Source: Calonectria ilicicola
Lineage: Eukaryota; Ascomycota; Sordariomycetes; Hypocreales; Nectriaceae
NCBI GenBank assembly: GCA_020809705.1
Contig: CP085825.1
Span: forward strand, 6,572,001-6,636,000
DNA: 64,000 nucleotides
Reading direction: 5' to 3'
Within the stretch, counting starts at the first letter, position 1. Every line of letters begins with the position of its first letter. The notes beneath the pieces were generated by a model. The model saw only the letters and a program-made list of their open reading frames with translations. It was not told the DNA's origin and ran no database searches. This document shows positions 9,515 to 20,314 of the stretch, one piece after another. The translations under genes and the position numbers were made by a program.

Positions 9515-12500
9515 ATGGATGACCTGTTGAACCTCGAGCTTCTTTCGCTCGTTTCAAAGGTCACCTCCGAACTTCAAAATCACGTTGGCGTCGGCGACAA
9601 GACACTCGCCGAATTCCTCATTGCCCAGCGCCTAGAATGCAAGTCCTTCAATGAGTTTCGCGACAAGCTCGCCGGTATTGGCGCGGATTTCCCGCCCAGT
9701 CTGGTTGAGAGCTTGGACCGACTGGTTTTGGCGATGCACCCGAAGTTTAAAGGAAAGAATGGTGCTGCCCAAGATGAACCTCGCCATTCGCGAACACTGG
9801 AAGAGAAGCAAAAGGTGTTTAGCGGCTTGTCTATGCCTGACAAGGCGCCACCGCAAGAGGCCGAAGCGGATGCGATCGACGACACATTGGCGCTTCTGGA
9901 GGGATTAGAAGGAAAAGTCAAGAAGGAAAAAGAATCGAGGAAGCGCAGTCGAAGCCCTGAGGACGATCGAAAAGAGCCGAGGCGAAGAAGAAAGGACCGA
10001 TCGCGGTCGCGAGAACGACGAAAGAGAGACAAGTACCGCTCACGATCACGATCGCAAGAGAGAGGCGACGAAGACTGGCGCGATGGCCACCGAGATTCAC
10101 GCAAAGACCGTCGCGGCCGCCGCAGATATGATGACGATGCCGATCCTGATGACCGCTTCCGCAGGGCTCCAGAGCCAGAGACCGACGATGCGCCCCAGCT
10201 GCATAAAATTTATGATGGTCATGTTACAGGAATCAAGGATTTCGGTGCTTTTGTCAACATTCACCATGTGCGAGGCAAGGTTGATGGCTTGGTGCACGTA
10301 TCTCGAATGGCAGCTGGCCAACGCGTTGGCCGCCCTTCAGATTTGCTCTCGCCAGGACAACAGGTCTGGGTCAAGGTGGCGAGCATTGAAGGAAAGAGAA
10401 TAGGCCTATCGATGAAGGATGTGGACCAGCAGACGGGCGAGGATCTGGAACCGCAGGCGCGCATGACGACTGGCGCCAACATGGAAGCACTGGGAGGAGG
10501 AGGGAAGAACGGATTCAGAGATGACACCTCCGGTATGCCTCGAGATGCACTTGGGCCACCAAGACCACGACACAAGAAGCGAATGACTTCTCCCGAAAGA
10601 TGGGAGATTCGACAATTGATTGCGTCAGGAGTAGCAAAGGCATCCGACTACCCTGACCTGGAGGAGGACTACAACGCGACGCTTCGCGGTGAAGGTGAAA
10701 TGGAGCTGGAAGAAGATGTCGACATCGAAGTACGAGAGGAGGAACCTCCCTTCTTGGTTGGTCAAACCAAGCAGTCTCTGGAACTGTCTCCTATTCGTGT
10801 CGTCAAGGCTCCCGATGGCTCTATGAACCGAGCAGCCATGTCCGGCACAGCCCTAGCCAAGGAGAGGAGAGAATTGAAGCAGCAAGAGGCTGAGACTGCG
10901 GCCAAAGAAAAAGCTCAACCGAATCTGTCGTCCCAGTGGCAGGATCCTATGGCCGACCCCGACAAACGCCAATTCAGCAGCGACTTGAGAAACGCAAAGA
11001 TGAATTCCAAGCCTGAAGAAACGCCGCCATGGAAGAAGCCTGCTATTCCCAACGGTGAATTTATGGGCAAGCGAACCAACCTGAGCATTAAAGAGCAAAG
11101 AGAGTCGCTGCCCGTGTATGCTTTCCGAAGCCAGCTCATCAAGGCTGTTGAAGAGAACCAAGTCATGGTTGTGGTTGGAGAGACAGGTTCCGGAAAGACC
11201 ACACAGCTGACCCAATACTTGGCAGAGGCGGGCTTTACAGATAATGGCATTATTGGATGCACACAGCCTCGTCGTGTTGCCGCCATGTCTGTGGCGAAGC
11301 GTGTTGCTGAGGAAGTTGGATGCAAGCTGGGTGAAGAAGTTGGTTATACAATCCGTTTTGAGGATTGCACCAGCCCAATGACCAGAATCAAATACATGAC
11401 TGATGGTATGCTTCAGCGTGAGATTCTCGTGGACTCGGACTTGAAGCGATACTCGTGCATCATGGTAGATGAGGCCCACGAACGTACTATCGCCACCGAC
11501 GTAATTTTTGCGCTTCTCAAAAAAGCCATGAGACGCAGACCTGACTTGAAAGTCATTGTCACATCTGCCACTCTCGATGCCGACAAGTTCTCGGCCTACT
11601 TCAACGAGTGTCCTATCTTCACGATCCCTGGTCGAACATTTCCAGTCGAGATTCTCTACTCCAAGGAGCCTGAATCTGACTACCTGGATTCATCCCTGGT
11701 CACTGTTATGCAGATCCATTTGACGGAACCCAAGGGTGATATTCTTCTCTTCTTGACCGGAAAAGAAGAAATTGACACTGCCTGTGAGGTCTTGCATGAG
11801 CGAATGAAGGCTCTTGGGCCAAATGTACCTGAGCTTGTCATTTTGCCTGTCTATGCAAACTTGCCCCCAGATGCTCAAGCGAAAATTTTCGACCCGGTGC
11901 CTGAGGGAACCCGAAAAGTTGTCATTGCCACCAATATTGCCGAGACATCAATTACCATTGACGGGGTAAGTTACCTGGCATTGAATACCATCTTTTTAAT
12001 GGTCGTTGTGCTAACTTTCAGAAGATCTATTTTGTGGTTGATCCTGGTTTCTCCAAGCAAAACGCCTTTGATCCTAAGTTGGGTATGGAAGCATTGGTTG
12101 TTGCGCCCATTTCTCAGGCTCAGGCAAACCAGAGAGCTGGAAGAGCTGGTCGAACTGGACCCGGAAAATGCTTCCGATTATATACCGAAGCAGCTTTCCA
12201 GTCTGAAATGTTGCCTACTACCGTTCCTGCCATCCAGCGAGAAAACTTGTCCAATACAATTCTCATGCTGAAGGCTATGGGGTAAGAATTCCGATACTGT
12301 TCAAACCATGCGCTAGCTAACTCTTTTTAGTATCAATGACTTGTTGAATTTTGACTTCCTTGACCCACCGCCTGTCAATACAATGCTTACGGCTTTGGAA
12401 GAACTTTATGCTCTTAGCGCTCTGGATGACGAGGGTCTATTAACGCGTTTGGGCAGAAAGATGGCCGACTTCCCTATGGAGCCTTCACTCTCTAAGGTGT

Positions 12501-13213
12501 TGATTGCGGCCGTGGACCTTCATTGCTCTGATGAGGTTCTGAGCATCGTTGGCATGCTCAACCTTGATGTCTTTTACCGACCCAAGGAAAAGCAGTCGCA
12601 GGCCGACCAAAAGAAGGCCAAGTTCCATGATCCTCATGGCGACCATCTTACGCTTCTCAATGTGTACAATTCATGGAAGAACAATAGCTATTCAAGCCCC
12701 TGGTGCTTCGAAAACTTCATCCAAGCTAGAACTATGCGTCGCGCCAAGGATATTCGCGAGCAGCTCATCAAGATCATGGATCGCCACAAGCATCCGGTTA
12801 TCTCGTGTGGGCGCAAGACGGAAAAGGTTCGCCAGGCGTTCTGCTCCGGCTTCTTCCGCAACGCTGCTCGCAAGGATCCACAGGAGGGCTACAAGACGCT
12901 CATCGAGGGCACTCCTGTTTACCTACACCCTAGCTCTGCCGTCTTTGGCAAGCAGGCAGAGTGGGTCATTTATAACACGCTTGTGCTCACTACTAAGGAG
13001 TATATGCAATGTACTACAAGCATCGAGCCCAAGTGGCTGGTCGAGGCGGCTCCTACATTTTTCAAGGTGGCAGCTACGGACAAGCTGAGCAAGAGAAAGA
13101 AGGCTGAGCGTATCCAGCCCTTGTACAACAAGTTTGCAGGCGAAGACGACTGGCGTTTGAGTGCGCAGAGGAAGGGAGGCCGAGGCGGTGGTGGAGGTGG
13201 TACCTGGGGTTAA
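9515..13213 (+). CDS. PRP22: Pre-mRNA-splicing DEAH-box ATP-dependent RNA helicase Prp22/DHX8
   Basis: Exons 9515-11965, 12022 or 12025-12281 and 12331-13213 give about 1,196 residues, normal for the family. Order: N-terminal helical region; Arg/Ser-rich stretch at about 140-210; S1 RNA-binding domain at about 229-303 ([20 protein letters not shown]); helicase with Walker A GETGSGKT (Lys561), DEAH at 652-655, [12 protein letters not shown] and [13 protein letters not shown]; then the winged-helix, ratchet and OB-fold C-terminal domains. The tail is Gly-rich. An N-terminal S1 domain plus DEAH core is specific to Prp22, which acts at the second splicing step and releases mature mRNA in the nucleus. 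Intron 1 ends in a tandem CAGAAG acceptor: the first AG adds one Lys after ITIDG, the second gives the family-typical [14 protein letters not shown] 9515 has a good context (GCGCCATGG). Confidence 0.95.
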
Positions 13214-13556
13214 TAGAGTGGGTTTACGATATGCAGCGGAATGGCTACGTGATGTAATGGCATACAGGGTGTCTCTGGAGTTTTGGAGTCAATGCAGCAT
13301 GCGTGTCTGCTTTTTTGAGTCTGTTTTCACACGATGAATGGAGGGCCCCTGAACCAAGGAAAATATGATCGCTTATAGCTCTAGACTTGAGAGAAAAGCA
13401 TACCTTTTGGAAAATAAAAATTGCGATGACATCTGAGATTTTGATGTAGTGGCATACTAGCCAAGTGAAGTCCATGGTGGATAGTTCATATCAATGTCAT
13501 TAGGGTGAAATGAACGAAGTTTGCATTAGTATACGCATGTCTCCTGGGATTTCCTG
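13214..13556. other. Intergenic, 3' region of PRP22
   Basis: Presumed 3' untranslated region and spacer. No gene or RNA seen. Confidence 0.4.
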
Positions 13557-13717
13557 CTTGCACACACATATTTTGAGATCTAAGATATTCGTACATAAAA
13601 GATCCGTATTTTATTTAGTTATGTATAAAATTATGTAGTTTGAGATTTTTCCTTTCAAAGATATTGCTAGAATGGTTACATCTATCTGGGCACATAGAAT
13701 GTATGTGTGCGTGCAAG
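13557..13717. mobile_element. MITE-like inverted-repeat element (copy B)
   Basis: The left end CTTGCACACACATA and the right end TATGTGTGCGTGCAAG are imperfect inverted copies, the left arm lacking two bases. The ends resemble those of the element at 1504-1722 (core GCACACATACAT). The roughly 130-bp interior is AT-rich and non-coding. I see no clear target-site duplication. Confidence 0.4.
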
Positions 13718-14194
13718 AAGTCTCTTTATATATTCGATCCATAACTTGCGTCGAAATAAAAACCGGGTTTGAATGGCAAGGCCTGATAGGATATTTAAAT
13801 ATCCCTTTCTCTAAATCACTGTATGCTCTTCTTGATTTTGAAGTGACAGTCGCGCAAGGGCAGGTAAGAATCCAACCAAGCGGTTGGCGGAAAAATTTAC
13901 ACCCTCTGTATTTAGCTGCTTCTGGTTGCAAAATTAAGGTGTGAGGTGAATGGGTAGGCTTGGGAGCAAACGAAAGGGAGCTCGGGGTGCAATCTACAGG
14001 CGGCATTCTAGCTACGATGATTGACTGCAACACCTAGAGCTCCTAGTGCGCCATAAAGAACTCTAGTAATCCTAAGAACACTAAGAACCCTAAGGACCCT
14101 ACGGTATAAGCTGAGCAGAGATAAAAGCGACTCTCCCCCTCGCTTTCTATGCAACTCTTTTTCTTCCTCAACATCCCTCACCCTCCAGGTCAAT
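13718..14194. other. Intergenic, promoter region of the SNF2-RING gene
   Basis: Just upstream of the start codon lie three tandem 9-bp units at 14072-14098 (CTAAGAACA, CTAAGAACC, CTAAGGACC). A 90-codon ORF here overlaps an antisense one and shows no domain. Confidence 0.4.
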
Positions 14195-17100
14195 ATGCAA
14201 GCCACTCCTCCCAAGAGTGAGGAGCCTCGCTCATCGGCCCCCCCCGAAAAGACTGTGTCGGGTGAGCCTGACAGAGAGAACTTTTGCCCAGACATTTCGG
14301 AGCAAAAGCTTCTTTCTGACGTCGACAAACTTCCGTTGGACAGTCCTTTGATGCAACAGATCCTTCAGCGACTTCAAGCGAGACAGACCCCTCAGCCCAC
14401 GCCTGAAGTTTCTAGTCCTGGATCTGGAAGCGCAGGGAATCTAAAGGAGGTTAAGGTGAAGTCTGAAAACGACGAGGCGAGTTCAGAGGCAGGTGTTCGT
14501 GTCAAGACCGAGGAAACCGCATCGCCAAGCAGCCTTGCGATAACATTGAAGGAAGAACCGTCTATTCAGTGCAAGCAAGAAGCTACAGTAAGTACTCCTC
14601 TCCTATTCTAGATCCGATGTCGCTGACTTTCAGGACCAGGACACGTCGTCGCTGACCTCCAAGAGCGAGAATGAGGGAGATTCTACCGATGAATTCTCTG
14701 ACGCCACCGATGAGGATGATCCCGACTGGGAGAAACAGAAACCAAAGACCAGGAAGGCTAACTCTAAGAAAAAAGCCAGACGGGCACCAGCAAAGGACCC
14801 TCGGGAATGGGTCGCTCGCAAACACGAAGCAGAAGCGACAAAGAAACGAAAGCGTGGCGAGGACTCTGACGACTCCCTTAAAGCTCGAAAGAAAGGCAAA
14901 GAGCTACTGAGGAATATTGGTGGCGAAAATGATTATGCTCCAGATATCAACCTCTCAGCAATGCCAGACATACAGGCATCGACACACAAGGAGCAGACAG
15001 CACTCCTTAGACAGCTGATGCCTGACACTAGGCATTCCCACGACCAGGCTCGTGAACTAAAAGAGGCCCGGCTCACTTTTGGCTACAAACAGGTCAAGGC
15101 AGAAGATGGCAAATGCAGGCTGAAGGGAATGAAAACTGGACTCTATCCTTATCAAATGGTGGCCTCGGGCTGGATGGTCCAGAGAGAATTGGACAAAGAA
15201 CCACCTTATGGCGGAATTGTGGCCGATGCACCAGGATTCGGAAAAACTGTTATCAGTCTCAACACCATCATGGGCAATCCTCCATCTCCAGAGGATCGCG
15301 AAGAATTCAGCCGCGCTACATTGATTATTGTTCCCAGCCATCAGGTCGCCACTCAATGGAGCAATGAGATTGAGAAACATTGTGTCTATACGCCAAGAAG
15401 GCCCTCAGCTGTGTATTCTTCGAGTGGTATATGGAACATGACCAAGTGCAAGCGGCAGTGGATTCTGATAGCAACTTACCGAGATCTAAACGCCCAGTAT
15501 CCGAAGAAGGACAAGATCGAGAAGATGAGAGCAGAAACCATGGGTGACGAGGAGGCTTTTGAAAAGGCCAAAGGCAAAGCAATGGGTCTTTTGTATCGAG
15601 TGAATTGGTACCGAGTAATTCTCGATGAAGCCCACGCTATCAAAAATCGCAATGGCCAAGGTATGTTACATCACGCCATGCATTATGGGAAGCCAAATGC
15701 TAATTTGGGAAGCTGCTCGCAACGTTTGGGAGTTGAAGTCTAAATTTCGCTGGGCACTAACTGGAACACCTCTTTCTAACGGTGCTGATGGTAACTATGC
15801 CTCATAAATTACTGCAAACGTGCTAATCGCTTATGAAAATTTAGAAATTTATCCTTACTTGAAGTTTCTTGAATGCAAATTTACAGGAGATCATAGAAGC
15901 TTCATCGAAATGTACTGTCCTGATGTATGTGGTCTTTCTACAATTAGGTCGGTAGTATTCACTAATACATTTAAATGTTAGGGTTCAACAGGTGCGAATT
16001 TCGACGCACTGATTGGAAAAATCATGATGAGAAGGCAAGGATAACCACTTTCAATCATTTTTTGCTTTTCTTCTAATGCATCTCAGGACACTCAAAGACG
16101 AATTCATGGGACACAGAATCCTTAAACTCGAGGCAAGTGAGACTTACGATCTTTGGATCCCTCTATCTCAAGAAGAGAGAGCTATATACGAGTGAGTAGT
16201 AAATAACTTTACAAAAGAGCTTAAAGAGTTATCGGATTTGGTGGGCTGACGGGTCTGATAGTGTTGTCGATGTTCATTACGAGAGAAAGGCTGCCGATTT
16301 GGAGTACCGAAATGGAGATGAAGATGAAGAGAACATTGAAGAAGCACAATACCGCACCGAATCTGATGACGATAAGGAGGAGAATGAAGAAGGTGAAGAA
16401 CAGAAACAAACCGGTTACAAAAATGTCGAAGAAGAAAAAGAAGAAGATTTCGAGTTAGTTAGTTCAAGATATCAACTGATGCGAACCCGATTCCAGCGCC
16501 TCCGCCAAGCTGTATCGCATCCTTTCAACCTGGAGAAGTGTCTCCGAACCGTCGTTTGCAAAGAAGATATCCGAAAACTGCGAATTACCTTGGATGATAT
16601 AGAGCCAGTCTCTATCATCAAACAACTCCAAACCAGCGAAAACTTTGAAGAAGGATTGTCAAAGTACAGCGAGGGTTTGCAACAAGTGGAATCCATCAAT
16701 GTTGAGGCCAAGGCCTCCGAATTTGGAGGACACTTCGAAATGCAAGGTTGCTTGGCCTTGATAGAGAATGAGCGACGCCTGAATGGAGTCGAGTGCAAAA
16801 TTTGCGATAAATCCCCTGACACACCAATGAAATCCGGGAATGTGAGTATGCTGTGAAGTGCTAGCTTGAAGTATTATCAGCTGACGGAGGAAGTGTGAGC
16901 ACATCTATTGCAGCGGATGCATCACACGCCAAGTTAGAATATGCAAAAACAAAAATCATGAAGTAAGATAATTATGCTGAAAAAGTAATGGAAGCCTGAC
17001 GTTTTATCCCAGGAAAGACAATGCCACCATGAGAATTGTCCTGAAGTCTTGGACTTCGGGGAGCATCTGGAGACTCTGGATTCTATCCGAGCTGCGGCAA

Positions 17101-17863
17101 AGATCGACCGATTTAAAGAACCTGGAGTGGATTACAATCTAGTCAGATTGAGCTGCAAACCTCAAGTGAGCTCTTTATATCTTGCTTCATCCCGAGACAA
17201 GACCGGCATTACTTTGCCACCAAGCTCAAAGTTGACTGCAGCCATGGCCGTGATCATGACTTGGCGCAAGGAGGCACCAGACGACAAAATCATTGGTACG
17301 CTGTAGAAAATTTGCCCACAAGAACCGGGACTGACGAGATTAGTTTTTCATCAATTCATCATGACTGCCCAAGTTTTGGGTCGAATGTTGGAACAAGCTG
17401 GAATCGGGTTCGTCTATTTCAATGGAGAGGTCAAAGGCAATGTCCGAAAAGCTAAGGCGCTGGAAAATTTCAAGGAAGAAGACGAGGTCAAAGTTTTGGT
17501 ATGTGATTCCGGCTTCACTCTGCAGAATTTAAAAGTATCTGACAAACAGAACAGTTGGCGTCCTTGGCGTGTGGTGGCCAGTCGTTGAACATCCACGAGG
17601 CAAACAGGGTCATCATTTTGGACCCGTGGTGGAACAAGACGCAGGAACAGCAAGCTTTTGGGCGAGTCTTCCGAACTGGGCAGAAGAAGAAGACCTATTT
17701 GGTCAGAATTTTGGCCAAGGGAGGGATCGATGAACAGATTGCGGAGCTACAACGGGGGAAATCTGAGATTATCGACCGAGCTCTGCAGGATGATGAACAC
17801 ACCTTGCAGAAGCTCACGGAGAAGGAACTCAGCGCCTTGTTTTCTCCCAAGGAGGATGAATAA
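14195..17863 (+). CDS. SNF2-family ATPase with RING finger (Rad5/Rad16-like architecture)
   Basis: Eleven exons: 14195-14587, 14634-15660, 15713-15790, 15845-15924, 15982-16034, 16087-16191, 16262-16841, 16894-16962, 17013-17295, 17344-17498 and 17555-17863. They total 3,132 nt, giving 1,043 residues in one frame. The N-terminal 200 residues are low-complexity and basic/acidic. Lobe 1 has an unusual Walker A, DAPGFGKT (Lys335), where most relatives have DEMGLGKT; DEAH is at 462-465, then RWALTGTPLSN. A highly acidic insert (DEDEENIEEAQ...) precedes a RING finger at about 757-804 (CKIC, CEHIYCSGC, CHHENC). Lobe 2 carries VFHQFIMTAQVL, SLNIHEANRVIILDPWWN and the QAFGRVFRTGQ motif VI. A RING between helicase lobes suggests a nuclear DNA-dependent ATPase with ubiquitin-ligase activity in DNA repair or chromatin. 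I cannot assign it to Rad5, Rad16 or another subfamily. Introns 2 and 7 end in AAG; intron 5 starts with GC. Confidence 0.85.
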
Positions 17864-19036
17864 CCCAGTACTATCTGGAAGACAGGAATTTAGTGGTACT
17901 AGGTGAATTCCTCCAGGAAAGTATGAGTGAATTCTTAGTGGACATGGCAGATAGGTTTCTAGGCAAAACAACAATTTGCTATTTCGAAATAATATCGATT
18001 CAAGTTTACGCAGGGTTTGGGATATGCTTTTGGATGAAGAAGTAGGTCATCCTTGGTTGATTGAAAATTTTACTTGGGATGGGGAAATGGAGGCGCGATG
18101 CGGGCTGTGATCCACATTGAACAGATTCCATGGCCCAAATAGACTTTGAAGAGGGACCTTGAATCAAGATAAAACGCCTTGATATACGAGAATTCAAAAG
18201 TTCGTATACGCGTAAATTGTTGTTTTGTTCAGAAAGCTGACTGTCCACATGTGGCAAGCTTGACCACATGCATTTGTCTGAAGCAATCGTATTGCGTGAT
18301 CAGCAGTCGATTCCCCATAGTATCCTTTGAGCTATTTGCCCCGGCTTTGCGTATCCAATGAGTAGAAAACTCTGCTCTCCAGTCTATGATATTTGCTCCC
18401 CTAGTGTGACTTGGCTCATTTGCAGAAGAGCAAGCGCCAAGAGACGGAGGTATCAGTTTAGAAGTTTACGGCGTATACACGGACCGGAACAGAGCGGGAA
18501 ACTGGCAGACCCCAGAAGTACGTGCGATGTTCATCTACTTCCAACCACCGGTTAAGCTCCAGTTGACGTGCGTCAAAACGAAACCGGGCAGCTGGGGAAC
18601 CTTTGGAGAAGCTAGTCGCTCACTTATGCAGCTTCCCGGAGACTACGGCAATTCCCCTCACGGCGCTTTGCATCTTTTCTAGCTACAGTTGCGAGGCTAC
18701 ATGGCGCTAGAAGATGGACCGAGCAAGCTAGAAACAGCCTTGGAACGCTGTCAAGACGAAGAGTTGCATGTTGGTTGTTGGGTGAGGTGAGAACAAAGAA
18801 CTGAACATGAACAACACACGGCGTCATGAGTAGTACAGTGGACAATAAAGAACACACCAAAGACAAACACGCAATGTGCCAATCCTCAGGGCTCACCCAT
18901 TGGCTTTTTTTCGTCTCCTCTTCATCTCGTTTTCGTTTTTGCAATCTTTATGAAATACGAGAGTTGCGTTTTGATCGTGTTAATCAACTCTATCTCGGGG
19001 ACTCAATTCAGGGTCCTCCATCAACCAACAGCAACC
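17864..19036. other. Intergenic, no gene seen
   Basis: 3' region of the SNF2-RING gene, then the promoter and leader of the cysteine-rich protein. Only short unsupported ORFs on both strands. Confidence 0.4.
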
Positions 19037-20314
19037 ATGCACAGGCGTGTTTCAAACGACAAGCTGGGGCTCTCGTGCCCAATGGGAGGGCACTTTTGGG
19101 TTTGCGAAAACAAACCATCCCGTTTCATCGGATGTTGTCGATCGAACCCTTGCGAAACGGAGTCGGGAGAGTGCCCGGACCGCGACCTCACGCAGTCGTC
19201 GTTTGACCCGAGAGCAGCAGCAGCCGCAGGCGGCCAACTGCGCGGACAGGGCTGCATTAGCACCAACGACAACAGCAACAGCCACAGCATCAGTAACAGC
19301 AACAGCAACAGAAGCAGAACCAACGTCTCATGGTATGCCTGTGCAGAGACGAAACCGCCATTTCTCGGGTGCTGCGCTTCGGACGCGTGTTCGCAGGGTG
19401 GTTGTGATGCCATGTCGCTCCGTGCAGCCAGGCTCAGCCGTGACCACGATGCGGCCGCGTCGCTGCTGATGTCTGCGGGCAACAACGTCTCGGGGCGAGT
19501 TTTGACAAGGCCTTGGACGGGAACCGCGGTCACAGCTTTGGGTTCCTCGTCGTCGGGCGACTCTGAAACACGAGCGTTAGGGTTGACCCATGACCAGTTG
19601 GTGGCTCTGGGCGGTGCGCTTATTGCCCTGACTGTCGTCTTTGCATTGACGAGCGCGGCTCTGCTGTGGATAGTGGTCAAGCAGCGCCGAAAGGTAAATT
19701 TGGAGACGTGGAGAAGACATGCAACGTTGTCGTTGTCATCGTTGGCGTCGTCGTCGTTGCCGCCGTCGGAGTTGTCAGCAGAGTACCGGGAACCACCATG
19801 TCGCAACTCGAATCTCGGCGTTTTGATGAGCATGCAGCAGGAGGACGACAACCCCGGCCAAGGCGCTCCGGCAGAGGTAGCACCACTGTTTTGCCAGCAT
19901 CCCCAACAACGAGCGCCCCAACACCAACAGCCATTCCTTGGGCAGGCTGTTTCGCCTGCCCGGAGCCTGGAGAGGACCCCGAGTCAACCCCCGTCACCTA
20001 GAATGAGCCTAAGCCGGAGCCTGAGCCCGGCACTTTCTGCTGCTCCTGCTCCTGCTCCTCCTCCTCTTCCAGGGCCCGCGCCGCCACGTGATGGGTTCCC
20101 TGTCACCGCAGCTCCAGCTCCAGCAGCCACAGCAGCATGCGCATGCGCGAGCCCGCAGTCGACAAAGCCAACAATGCCGGGCGCGCAGATCAATCTCGCG
20201 CGGGTGAGAAGCAGGGCCCGTATCCTGAGCGGCATGGAGTCCGCCACGGGACTCGACCAGCAGCAGTACGCCTTCACCTTCGAGGACGAGTGGGGGCGGC
20301 CGGAACATTCTTGA
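19037..20314 (+). CDS. Cysteine-rich single-pass membrane protein, function unknown
   Basis: Start at ATG 19037 (context CAACCATGC), giving 425 residues. The frame is also open to ATG 18950, whose context is poor but whose product would begin with a short hydrophobic stretch (CVLIVLINSIS) that could be a signal sequence. Two related cysteine modules are seen: CPMGGHFWVCENKPSRFIG followed by CCRSNPC and a further Cys, then WYACAETKPPFLGCC followed by a C-x7-C spacing. A Ser/Asn-rich linker encoded by CAG/AAC-type repeats separates them. One transmembrane helix (ALIALTVVFALTSAALLWIV) follows, then a basic stop-transfer RRK and a long Pro/Ala/Ser-rich tail. I have the impression such C..FxGCC..C modules recur in fungal surface proteins, but know no function. 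Confidence 0.6.
   Translation: MHRRVSNDKLGLSCPMGGHFWVCENKPSRFIGCCRSNPCETESGECPDRDLTQSSFDPRAAAAAGGQLRGQGCISTNDNSNSHSISNSNSNRSRTNVSWYACAETKPPFLGCCASDACSQGGCDAMSLRAARLSRDHDAAASLLMSAGNNVSGRVLTRPWTGTAVTALGSSSSGDSETRALGLTHDQLVALGGALIALTVVFALTSAALLWIVVKQRRKVNLETWRRHATLSLSSLASSSLPPSELSAEYREPPCRNSNLGVLMSMQQEDDNPGQGAPAEVAPLFCQHPQQRAPQHQQPFLGQAVSPARSLERTPSQPPSPRMSLSRSLSPALSAAPAPAPPPLPGPAPPRDGFPVTAAPAPAATAACACASPQSTKPTMPGAQINLARVRSRARILSGMESATGLDQQQYAFTFEDEWGRPEHS

Noticed and set aside
10853..11479. 208-codon minus-strand ORF
   Set aside because: Antisense to the Prp22 helicase core.
19021..19851. 276-codon minus-strand ORF
   Set aside because: Antisense to the cysteine-rich membrane protein, whose cysteine modules and membrane helix are more coherent; its poly-Leu comes from CAG repeats.
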